Shown here: piece after piece, positions 1 to 6,600 of the stretch
Layout of the letters: each line of letters starts with the position of its first letter
Numbering within the stretch: position 1 is the stretch's first letter
Source of the DNA: DATJXG01 sp035500455
GTDB taxonomy: Bacteria; Acidobacteriota; Terriglobia; Terriglobales; Acidobacteriaceae
Assembly: GCA_035500455.1 (NCBI GenBank)
Contig: DATJXG010000143.1
Location: 1 to 8,129 of the forward strand
Direction of reading: 5' to 3'
DNA length: 8,129 bases
Notes under the pieces: model-generated
The model's database searches: none
Told to the model about the DNA's origin: nothing
The model's input: the letters and a program-made list of their open reading frames with translations, nothing else
Translations under genes and position numbers: made by a program

Positions 1-476
1 GGGTAGCGGCCCTGGCCCTGTTCAATACGAAAGCGCAGGCGGATACAGCGGACGGACGGGCGGCGCGGCTCAAGACGGCGTCGGAAGTGCTGGAGTGGGG
101 AGTAGCGCCGTTCGTGGACAGCATGCTGCCCAGGCTCCTGGGCGAGACTACGCGGCGTGCCCGGCCCGATCTGCTGGAAGGGGCCCGCCGCATGATGCTG
201 AAGATGTCTCCGGAGGATGTGAGCCAGGTGCAGAAGGGAATGGCGGAACGTCCGGACTCGGTGGAGACGGCTAAGGCGATCAACGTGCCCACGCTCATCG
301 TCACAGGTGACGAAGATGTTCTCACCGGGCCGCCGGAAGCTGAACTGATGCGGCAGAACATTCCCGGCAGCCAGATGCGGGTGATCGCGAAGGCCGGGCA
401 CTACTCGGTGTGGGAGCAGCCCGAGGAGGCGGGCGCATGTTTGCGGCAGTTCCTGGACGGTGTGCACGGCGCGTAG
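1..476 (+). CDS. alpha/beta hydrolase, C-terminal part (5' end outside window)
   Basis: The reading frame is open from base 3 to the TAG at 474-476, giving 157 residues with no start in view, so the gene is cut by the window edge. The segment VPTLIVTGDEDVLTGP matches the strand that carries the acidic member of the catalytic triad in alpha/beta hydrolases. AGHYSVWEQPEEA, about 45 residues later, carries the usual catalytic histidine followed by the last helix (CLRQFLDG). The start of the visible part (LALFNTKAQADTADGRAARL) resembles the cap-entry segment of small esterase, haloperoxidase or lactonase-like members. The nucleophile elbow (GxSxG) would lie upstream and cannot be checked. Substrate is unknown. 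The GTG at 87 is in frame but internal to this domain, so it is not the likely start. Family assignment is firm; the specific reaction is not. Confidence 0.85.
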   Translation, partial: VAALALFNTKAQADTADGRAARLKTASEVLEWGVAPFVDSMLPRLLGETTRRARPDLLEGARRMMLKMSPEDVSQVQKGMAERPDSVETAKAINVPTLIVTGDEDVLTGPPEAELMRQNIPGSQMRVIAKAGHYSVWEQPEEAGACLRQFLDGVHGA

Positions 477-480
477 GGCT

Positions 481-518
481 TTTCTTTGCGAGCTTTGCGA
501 TCTTGCCTTCTTTACGAT
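481..518. repeat. degenerate CTTTGCGAT nonamer repeat
   Basis: Imperfect units follow one another directly after the hydrolase stop codon: CTTTGCGAG (484-492), CTTTGCGAT (493-501), an 8-base CTTGCCTT (502-509) and CTTTACGAT (510-518). Bases 481-499 match the reverse complement of 2505-2523 at 18 of 19 positions, so the same short element occurs in two gaps of this window. Its function is unknown. It lies outside coding sequence in both places. Confidence 0.6.
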
Positions 519-580
519 CTTGCAGTTATGACTCGCGGATTGCGGCTTCACCGGCTGCACTCCCCTTTTTTGGTGAAAAC

Positions 581-615
581 CAGTTCTCAGTTGTCAGATC
601 GCAGTTCTCAGTTTG
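581..615. repeat. heptamer tandem repeat, CAGTTCT type, five units
   Basis: Five contiguous 7-base units each begin with CAG: CAGTTCT (581), CAGTTGT (588), CAGATCG (595), CAGTTCT (602) and CAGTTTG (609). Units one and four are identical, and the 12-mer CAGTTCTCAGTT occurs at 581-592 and 602-613. The array is intergenic and ends 24 bases before the -10 element of the next gene. It is too short and lacks the spacers needed for CRISPR. Confidence 0.65.
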
Positions 616-638
616 GACTTTAGCGGCTTGGGGTTTGT

Positions 639-644
639 TACAAT
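639..644 (+). promoter_or_regulatory. -10 element TACAAT, possibly driving a leaderless mRNA
   Basis: TACAAT matches the TATAAT consensus at five of six positions. The ATG at 651 begins six bases after it, which is about where transcription would start, so the message may have no 5' leader. No Shine-Dalgarno sequence fits in the six bases between. A -35 element is not clear: TTGGAC at 613-618 would need a 20-base spacer, which is too long for a standard sigma-70 promoter. Confidence 0.45.
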
Positions 645-650
645 CGGCGC

Positions 651-1058
651 ATGATTGAGGCTGCATTGGTTGCTCCCAGGACCGTAGTCAGCGCCAAGGG
701 CGATGGCCCGGCGGTTGACGTCAGCAGCGCCGCCAGCCGGGTGTTTCTGCTAACCCTGGCAATCACTAGCATCGTTGAGCAGGAAGCGCTGGACGTTACG
801 ATTTACGTCTCAAACGACGGCGCCGCCTGGGGAGCCAAGCCGGTGCTCACGTTTCCGCAGAAGTTCTATCGCGGCGAGCATCCGCTGCTGCTGGATCTGA
901 CGGCTACGGCCGACGCCAAATTTGTGCGCGCGCATTGGGAGGTAGGCCGCTGGGGACGCGGCTCGGAAACTCCCATGTTCGAGTTCGGAATGAGCATGCG
1001 CGAAGTTCCCGCTGACGTACTGCGGGAGGCGACTGCCGAAGCGCAGGCGTTGGGGTAG
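651..1058 (+). CDS. conserved hypothetical protein, 135 aa, probably all-beta
   Basis: This 135-residue protein has no signal peptide and no membrane segment, so it is probably cytoplasmic. Alternating hydrophobic stretches (VFLLTLAITSIV, LDVTIYVSNDGAAWG, HPLLLDLTATADAKFVRAHWEVGRWG) suggest a small beta-sandwich. Aromatic and charged residues cluster in QKFYRGEH and RAHWEVGRWGRG. From memory, short acidobacterial proteins with a similar order (VEQE, DG..WG.KP, FPQKFY, LLDL, RA.W, RWGRG) are annotated only as hypothetical; this is not verified here. The ATG at 651 is chosen because a -10 element ends six bases before it. The stop is 87 bases before the proposed aroA start and on the same strand, so co-transcription is possible. 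Residues 1-18 look less ordered than the rest. I assign no function. Confidence 0.75.
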   Translation: MIEAALVAPRTVVSAKGDGPAVDVSSAASRVFLLTLAITSIVEQEALDVTIYVSNDGAAWGAKPVLTFPQKFYRGEHPLLLDLTATADAKFVRAHWEVGRWGRGSETPMFEFGMSMREVPADVLREATAEAQALG

Positions 1059-1060
1059 GA

Positions 1061-1144
1061 ATTTTTGATTGATGATTTTTGATTGTTGATTCCAACTTCC
1101 GCAGCAATTCAATCGAAAATCAGCAATCAAAAATCAACAATCAC
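1061..1144. repeat. heptamer-built inverted repeat upstream of aroA
   Basis: The left arm 1061-1085 and the reverse complement of 1110-1134 agree at 23 of 25 positions. As RNA, one difference is a G-U pair, so 24 of 25 positions could pair around a 24-base loop. Both arms are made of 7-base units: ATTTTTG, ATTGATG, ATTTTTG, ATTGTTG on the left (1061-1088), and CAATCGA, AAATCAG, CAATCAA, AAATCAA, CAATCAC on the right (1110-1144). A second register pairs 1080-1091 with 1132-1143 perfectly. The element fills the gap between two genes, is far richer in A and T than its surroundings, and ends beside the proposed aroA start. It could be a dispersed palindromic element, a terminator-like stem or a leader structure; sequence alone does not decide. 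Confidence 0.75.
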
Positions 1145-1145
1145 C

Positions 1146-2438
1146 TTGAGTCCCTTCACTGACATCACAATCTTTCCCGCCCGCAACGTCTCGGGCTCGG
1201 TCCGCCTGCCCGGCGATAAATCCATTTCGCACCGCTACGCCATGCTGGGCGCGATCGCCGAGGGCGAAACCCGGCTGGAAAACTACTCCACTGGCGCGGA
1301 CTGCGCCAGCACCCTCGGATGCCTACAGTCGCTGGGCATGGAGTGCGAGCGGGCTGAAGGGATGGTCGTGATTCGCGGGCGCGGGCCGGAACTGAAAGCT
1401 CCGCGGCGATCTTTGGACTGTGGCAACTCGGGCTCGACCATCCGCATGCTGAGCGGAATCCTGGCGGGGCAGGAATTCACCAGCGAGTTGGTAGGAGACG
1501 ATTCGCTCTCCCGGCGGCCCATGGGCCGCATTATCACGCCCCTGCAGGCGATGGGGGCGACGATCACCGCGCAGGATGGCGGGCGTCCGCCGTTGCGCGT
1601 TTCGGGAGGACGTCTCAAGGGAATTCACTACGAAATGCCGGTGGCCAGCGCGCAGGTGAAATCGTGCGTGCTGTTGGCCGGACTGTTTGCCGAGGGCGAG
1701 ACTTCGGTCTCGGAGCCCATACGCACCCGCGACCACACGGAAGTGGCGCTGCGGGCCTTCGGCGGCGAGGTGGAGCGCGAGGGCAATCGAGCCACGATAC
1801 GCGGCGGGCAGCGGCTTCGGGGAATTGAAGCGCTGGTGCCCGGAGATATTTCGAGCGCAGCTTTTTTTCTGTGTGCGGCGGCGTTGTTTCCGGGGTCGCA
1901 ACTCACCGTGAGTTCGCTGCTGATGAATCCGACGCGGGCGCGGCTGCTTGACGTGCTGACCTCGCTGGGGCTGCGGATTTCGGTGACGCAGATCGAGCAA
2001 CAGCACGGCGAGTTGGCCGGCACTGTGCAGGCTGAGGGCGGGGCGCTCAGAGGGACTGTCATCGCGGGGGCGGACAGCGCCGCGCTGATTGACGAAATTC
2101 CGGTGCTGGCGGCGATCGCTCCTTACACTGCGGAAGGGATCGAGATTCGCGATGCGCGGGAGTTGCGGGTGAAGGAATCGGACCGGATCGCCGCCATCGC
2201 GGTCTGCCTCCGCGCAATGGGCGCGGAACTGGAAGAGCGCGAGGATGGATTGAAGATTCCCGGTGGGCAGCGCTTGCATGGGGCGGAGATTGATTCCTTC
2301 GGCGACCACCGGATCGCCATGGCCTTTGCCGTTGCCGCGCTGCGGGCGGAGGGTGAGACCGTCATCCACCGCGCCGATGCGGCGGTGATTTCCTATCCCG
2401 CGTTCTTTGAGACGCTGCAGAGTCTGGTACAACGCTGA
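1146..2438 (+). CDS. aroA: 3-phosphoshikimate 1-carboxyvinyltransferase (EPSP synthase), class II type
   Basis: The enzyme joins phosphoenolpyruvate to shikimate 3-phosphate, the sixth step of the shikimate pathway to chorismate and aromatic amino acids, in the cytoplasm. The 430-residue product has the normal family length. Motifs in order are LPGDKSISHR (21-30), GNSGSTIR (93-100), SAQVK (168-172), RDHTE (195-199), NPTR (261-264), IDEIP (315-319), KESDR (343-347) and GDHRIAM (386-392). GDKS, SAQxK, RxHxE and NxTR are the four motifs used to define class II enzymes. The residue equivalent to E. coli Gly96 is glycine, as in sensitive enzymes, and not the alanine of the CP4 enzyme. The TTG at 1146 is preferred because it leaves 20 residues before LPGDKS; no in-frame ATG or GTG lies between it and that motif. 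A further in-frame TTG at 1083 would translate the upstream repeat. No Shine-Dalgarno sequence is evident. Function is secure; the exact start is not. Confidence 0.96.
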   Translation: MSPFTDITIFPARNVSGSVRLPGDKSISHRYAMLGAIAEGETRLENYSTGADCASTLGCLQSLGMECERAEGMVVIRGRGPELKAPRRSLDCGNSGSTIRMLSGILAGQEFTSELVGDDSLSRRPMGRIITPLQAMGATITAQDGGRPPLRVSGGRLKGIHYEMPVASAQVKSCVLLAGLFAEGETSVSEPIRTRDHTEVALRAFGGEVEREGNRATIRGGQRLRGIEALVPGDISSAAFFLCAAALFPGSQLTVSSLLMNPTRARLLDVLTSLGLRISVTQIEQQHGELAGTVQAEGGALRGTVIAGADSAALIDEIPVLAAIAPYTAEGIEIRDARELRVKESDRIAAIAVCLRAMGAELEEREDGLKIPGGQRLHGAEIDSFGDHRIAMAFAVAALRAEGETVIHRADAAVISYPAFFETLQSLVQR

Positions 2439-2504
2439 GGAATGTCACTTTTTCGATCTTCACTGTTTGCGATGTTTGGTCTGCACGATCAAAAAGCTCT
2501 TAAC

Positions 2505-2523
2505 CGCAAAGATCGCAAAGAAA
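2505..2523. repeat. inverted copy of the CTTTGCGAT nonamer repeat
   Basis: CGCAAAGATCGCAAAGAAA lies in the 89-base gap between the convergent aroA and ThiF-type genes. Its reverse complement matches 481-499 at 18 of 19 positions. It begins 66 bases after the aroA stop and ends four bases before the end of the minus-strand gene. No GC-rich stem followed by a T-run is present, so it does not look like a standard intrinsic terminator. Confidence 0.55.
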
Positions 2524-2527
2524 CACT

Positions 2528-3553
2528 TCAACTTCCCACATAGCGGGCGTACAGGCTGCGCGCCACTGCCGTGTCTGTTGTGCCCTTGATGATCGCGCGG
2601 CCATCGGGAAAGAGCGTCATCTCATAGGGGTCGCGGAGGAATTTCAGCACGAAATCATTGTGGCGGACTGTGCCGTGGGGCTGCAGGCGGGCGCTCATCT
2701 CCGCTAAGTCCACCGGCCTTTGGCGCTCGTGAATCTGCACCGAATTGCGGCCGCAGAGAGTAATATGCGGGCGGCCCTCGCCGGCCAGATGGATGAAATC
2801 GCGCTTATCGCAGGCACGGCATCCCGGGCGCGGCTTCTCGCTGGCGATTTCGGCGCGCTCGTTGCGCCACAGGTCGAGGGAAAGCAGCGTGCGCCGCAGA
2901 CGGCCTTCGGCCCCCACCAGCAGCTTGAGGGCTTCGGTGGCGGCAATCGAGGCCGCCAGGTTCACGGCCGAGTTCAGGATTCCGGACGTCTCGCAGGTCT
3001 CGACCATCCCGGTTGGTGGGTCAGGAAAGATGCAGGCCAGGCAGGCGGTTTTTCCCGGCAGCACGTTGAGCGTGGCGGCGTAACTGCCAACGGCGGCGGT
3101 GTAGATCCAGGGCCGGGAAGTCTTCACTGCATAGTCGTTGACCAGGTAACGCGTCTCGAAGTTATCGGTGCCGTCGAGGATCAGGTCTGCATCCTGCAGA
3201 AGGGCTTCGATGTTTTCCGGAGTCAGATCGGCCACCTGCGGCTCGGCAACGATCCGGGAGTTGAATCCGGCAATCTTCCTCGCGGCGGCGATGGCCTTGG
3301 GCAGCGACTCGGCGGCGTCGGCTTCGTCGAACAGAGACTGGCGTTGCAGGTTGCTGGGCTCGACGTAATCGCGGTCGATGATGCGCAATGTGCCCACGCC
3401 CGCCCGGGCCAGCAGGGAAGCCAGGGCGGAGCCGGTGGCGCCGCAGCCCACGATCGCCACCCGCGCGGCGGCGAGTTTGCGCTGTCCTTCGGCCCCGATT
3501 TCGGGGAAGAGCACCTGCCGCGAATATCGTTCCGCGAGTTCCAAGGGTGTCAT
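2528..3553 (-). CDS. ThiF/MoeB/HesA family sulfur-carrier adenylyltransferase
   Basis: This E1-like enzyme activates the C-terminus of a ubiquitin-like sulfur carrier (ThiS or MoaD type) with ATP, for thiamine, molybdopterin or related sulfur transfer. The 341-residue protein has the nucleotide loop GCGATGS (36-42), SNLQRQ with Arg71, Lys86, and DGTDNFETR with Asp130. Cysteine pairs CLAC (171, 174) and CRAC (245, 248) form the structural zinc site. Cys187 in ETCETSG is placed like the sulfur-transfer cysteine of ThiF. After the zinc site comes a 70-residue tail (LCGRNSVQI to SLYARYVG, 267-339) that resembles the C-terminal region of ThiF-type proteins from Bacillus, which favours thiamine over molybdopterin. 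No thiS, thiG or moaD is in view. The ATG at 3551-3553 is chosen over the preceding TTG because AAGGGAG at 3557-3563 is too close to the TTG. Family is certain; partner is inferred. Confidence 0.93.
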   Translation of the reverse strand: MTPLELAERYSRQVLFPEIGAEGQRKLAAARVAIVGCGATGSALASLLARAGVGTLRIIDRDYVEPSNLQRQSLFDEADAAESLPKAIAAARKIAGFNSRIVAEPQVADLTPENIEALLQDADLILDGTDNFETRYLVNDYAVKTSRPWIYTAAVGSYAATLNVLPGKTACLACIFPDPPTGMVETCETSGILNSAVNLAASIAATEALKLLVGAEGRLRRTLLSLDLWRNERAEIASEKPRPGCRACDKRDFIHLAGEGRPHITLCGRNSVQIHERQRPVDLAEMSARLQPHGTVRHNDFVLKFLRDPYEMTLFPDGRAIIKGTTDTAVARSLYARYVGS

Positions 3554-3556
3554 CAA

Positions 3557-3563
3557 CTCCCTT
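3557..3563 (-). promoter_or_regulatory. Shine-Dalgarno site AAGGGAG of the ThiF-type gene
   Basis: On the minus strand AAGGGAG lies three bases before the ATG at 3553, so its AAGG core is about six bases away. The in-frame TTG between them (3554-3556) directly abuts the site and could not be used with it, so the site decides for the ATG. Confidence 0.6.
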
Positions 3564-3576
3564 CGCCCAAACCAGT

Positions 3577-3582
3577 ATTATA
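3577..3582 (-). promoter_or_regulatory. -10 element TATAAT for the ThiF-type gene
   Basis: A perfect TATAAT reads leftward in the divergent gap. Transcription would begin near 3570 and leave a leader of about 17 bases that contains the AAGGGAG site. No clear TTGACA-like -35 is found 16-18 bases upstream (about 3600-3606), so the promoter may depend on an activator or have a weak -35. Confidence 0.55.
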
Positions 3583-3660
3583 GGTTCAAGCGGCGTTCAG
3601 CCAGTGAGGGCAACATTTACCGTCTTCATCGAACCCAAGTGTGTTCTGATTTCACAACAT

Positions 3661-3666
3661 AGGGAG
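3661..3666 (+). promoter_or_regulatory. Shine-Dalgarno site AGGGAG of the Omp85/BamA gene
   Basis: AGGGAG ends five bases before the TTG at 3672. This supports TTG as the real start, since the next in-frame ATG at 3720 would remove most of the signal peptide. I could not pick a convincing rightward promoter between 3584 and 3660. Confidence 0.65.
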
Positions 3667-3671
3667 CCGGT

Positions 3672-6600
3672 TTGCGATTCAAGGGAGGATTGCTCAGCGG
3701 CCTGGCGTCGCTGGCGCTCATGGCGGGTTCTGCGCTGCCCCAACCAGCCGCGGCCCAGCCGGAGCCGACGCAAGCGCCGCCACAGAGTGCGGAGCCGGCC
3801 CCAGCCTCTAACAGCATTTCATCTTACGAAGGGCTCAAGGTAGAAGAGATTCGTCTGCCCGGCGTGAGTCCGGCCAGCGACCCCCAGAGTGCGCGCGACC
3901 GGATCACGCAGCAGGTGGGCGAGCCGTTGGACCGCGAGCGCATCCGCCAGAGCATCCAGGCGCTTCATGCCACCGGCCGCTTTGCCGATATTCAGGTGGA
4001 GGCGGAGCATACCGCGGACGGAGGCGTGGCGCTGGATTTTGTGACCGAACCGAACTACTTTGTCGGCGGCATCACGGTGGAGGGCAATCCCACGCACCCC
4101 ACCGCGAACCAGATCGCGAACGTCTGCAAATTACAGCTGGGAGAGTTGTTTACCCAGGAAAAGTTACAGCAGGCCGAGCAGAACATCCGGCAGATCATGC
4201 AGGAGAACGGCTACTACCGGTACACGCTCAAGGAGCAGGAAACCAAGCATGCGGATACGCAGCAGGTGGATATTCTTTTCCACCTGGGCGTGGGACAGCG
4301 CGCGCATGTGGGGCGGGTGAGCATTACCGGAGACGCCAGGTATAGCGAAGGGCAACTGCAGGACGTGGCCCACCTGCATCCGACGGAGCCGGTTTCTTCC
4401 CAGCACATCAGCGACGCCCTGCAGCACCTGAGCCGCAAATACCAAAAGCAGAACCGCTGGCTGGCGCAGGTTACGGTGGCGGAGCGGAACTATCGGCCTT
4501 CCGCCAATGCCGTCGATTACACCATCAAGATCGATCCCGGACCGGTGGTGCAGATCACCGCGGAAGGATTCAAGATCAGCCGGCGCGTGCTCAAGCGCAG
4601 CGTTCCCGTCTATCAGGAAGGGGCGCTGGACAACGACCTGCTCAATGAAGGGCGGCGCAATCTGCTCAATTACATGCAGAGCAAAGGCTATTTTGAAGCC
4701 AAGGTCGATTTGCGCCGCCGCCGCAGCGACGACGGCAAGCAATTGCAGGTGCGTTACATCATCGATTCCGGCGAGCGGCACAAACTGGTGAAGGTGCAGA
4801 TCACGGGCAACAAATATTTCGCCACCGACATCCTTCGATCGCACATGCAGGTGCAGCCCGCCGGGAGGCTGCTGATGCAGGGAGTCTTCAGCCAGCGACT
4901 GCTCGACAATGACATCGACGGCCTGGAAAACCTGTATCGCGCCAACGGCTTCGGCGAGGTGAAGATCAGCAGCAGCACGCAGGATGATTACCAGGGCAAG
5001 CACAACGAGATCGCGGTCTCTTTGCAGGTAGAGGAAGGCCCGCAGACGCTGGTGCAGTCGCTGCGCATCGGGGGGAACGGTACCATCCCGGAAAACACGT
5101 TGCGGGAGAGCCTCAACATCTCGGAAAACCAGCCGTTCTCGGAGTTCAACATCGCCGAGGACCGGGAGACGGTTCTCAATATCTACTTCAACCGCGGCTT
5201 TCCCGACGCCACCTTTGAAGCCACGGTGAAACCGACGCCCGGCGCACAGAATCGAATGGATGTCACTTACACCATCAAGGAAGGGCGGCAGGTGTTTGTC
5301 GAACAGGTTTATCTGGCGGGGGCGGAGTACACACGGCCGCGCGTGATGCAGCGCGAAGTGCAGGTCAAGCCCGGCGATCCCCTGAGCCAGGTGGACATGC
5401 TGAACACGCAGCAGGCGCTCTACGGCCTGGGCATTTTCAACCAGGTAGATACGGCAGTCCAGGATCCTGAAGGCGACCAGACCCACAAGAATGTTCTGAT
5501 CCAGGTGCAGGAAGCCAAGCGTTACACCTTTACCTACGGGCTGGGATTCGAGTTTCAAACCGGCCAGCCGTCACCGAGCGGAAATGTGGCCGAAGGCCGA
5601 ACCGGGGTGAGTCCGCGGGTTTCCTTCGCCGTGACCCGGCTGAACTTCCGCGGGCTCGACCACACCATCACCTTCAGCGCCAATGCCGGCGAGTTGCAGC
5701 AGCGCGGGCTGGTGAGTTACAGCGCGCCCCGCCTGTTCAACAATCCAAAGTGGAAACTGCTGTTCACCACTTTCTACGATGACACCGTGGATGTAACCAC
5801 CTTCCGTTCGCAGCGCCTGGAGGCATCACTCGAAGCGGACCAGAAAATCGGCAAGCTCAACGCCGAGGACCAGACCACTGGAACTACCATGGCTTACCGG
5901 TACACCTACCGGAGAGTCCTGGCCACCGACATTCAGTCCAGCATCAGCACCGACGAAATTCCTCTGCTATCCCAGCCCACCCGGGTGAGCGGCCCCGGCT
6001 TCACTTTCATTCGCGACAAGCGCGATAACGCCCTGGAGAGTACCAAAGGCAACTACACTACGGTGGATGCCTTCGTGGCATCCAGCAAGTTCAGTTCGGA
6101 GGCGGACTTTTTCCGCATTATCGGGCAGAACTCCACTTATTACGCCTTCGGAAAGAACCGGCGGGCAGATCGCAAGTTTGTCTTCGCCCGCTCCACGAGC
6201 CTGGGGATCGAAGATCCCTTCAATAACACCGTCAACGTTGCGCCCGGCCAGGCAGTTCCCCCCGGACTGACGCTGATCCCATTGCCCGAGCGGCTTTTCA
6301 GCGGCGGGGGAAACTCTCACCGCGGGTTCGGGTTGAATCAAGCAGGTCCGCGTGACGCCACAACGGGTTTTCCCCTTGGAGGCAGCGCACTGTTTGTAAA
6401 CAACCTGGAGTTGCGCCTGCCCCCGGTCACCCTGCCGTTCGTGGGAGATAACGTCAGCTTCGCCGTGTTTCACGACGCGGGCAACGTCTTCGTGGATGGC
6501 GACGATATGGTGCACAGCCTGCTTCGCTGGCACCAGCGGAACCCGGAGCTTTGCCGCCAGGAGGCTACCGCCGCGCAGTGCGATTACAACTACATCTCCC

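Noticed and set aside
581..615. A CRISPR-like repeat
   Set aside because: The 7-base units are contiguous with no unique spacers, and no cas gene is present.
528..623. A possible 31-residue small protein starting at ATG 528, ten bases after TACGAT
   Set aside because: Much of it is a translation of the CAGTTCT heptamer array, there is no ribosome binding site and no usable -35; the nearby TACGAT is part of the nonamer repeat.
1323..2432. A 369-codon open frame on the minus strand inside aroA
   Set aside because: It is antisense to conserved EPSP synthase motifs, and its Arg/His/Pro-rich product shows no domain.
2448..2496. CTTTTTCGATC and GATCAAAAAG as a possible bidirectional terminator between aroA and the ThiF-type gene
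   Set aside because: The stem is short and AT-rich, contains a bulge and spans a 28-base loop; it lacks the GC-rich stem and T-run of an intrinsic terminator.
2720..3583. A 287-codon open frame on the plus strand opposite the ThiF-type gene
   Set aside because: It mirrors a gene with all catalytic motifs intact; its product is Gly-rich with no recognisable domain, as expected of an antisense shadow in GC-rich DNA.
3554..3671. A TPP riboswitch for the ThiF-type gene
   Set aside because: The predicted leader is only about 17 bases, and the conserved CUGAGA-type thiamine box is absent from the whole gap.
4164..5558. A 464-codon open frame on the minus strand inside bamA
   Set aside because: It is antisense to well-defined POTRA domains, has a composition typical of a shadow frame and no domain I recognise.
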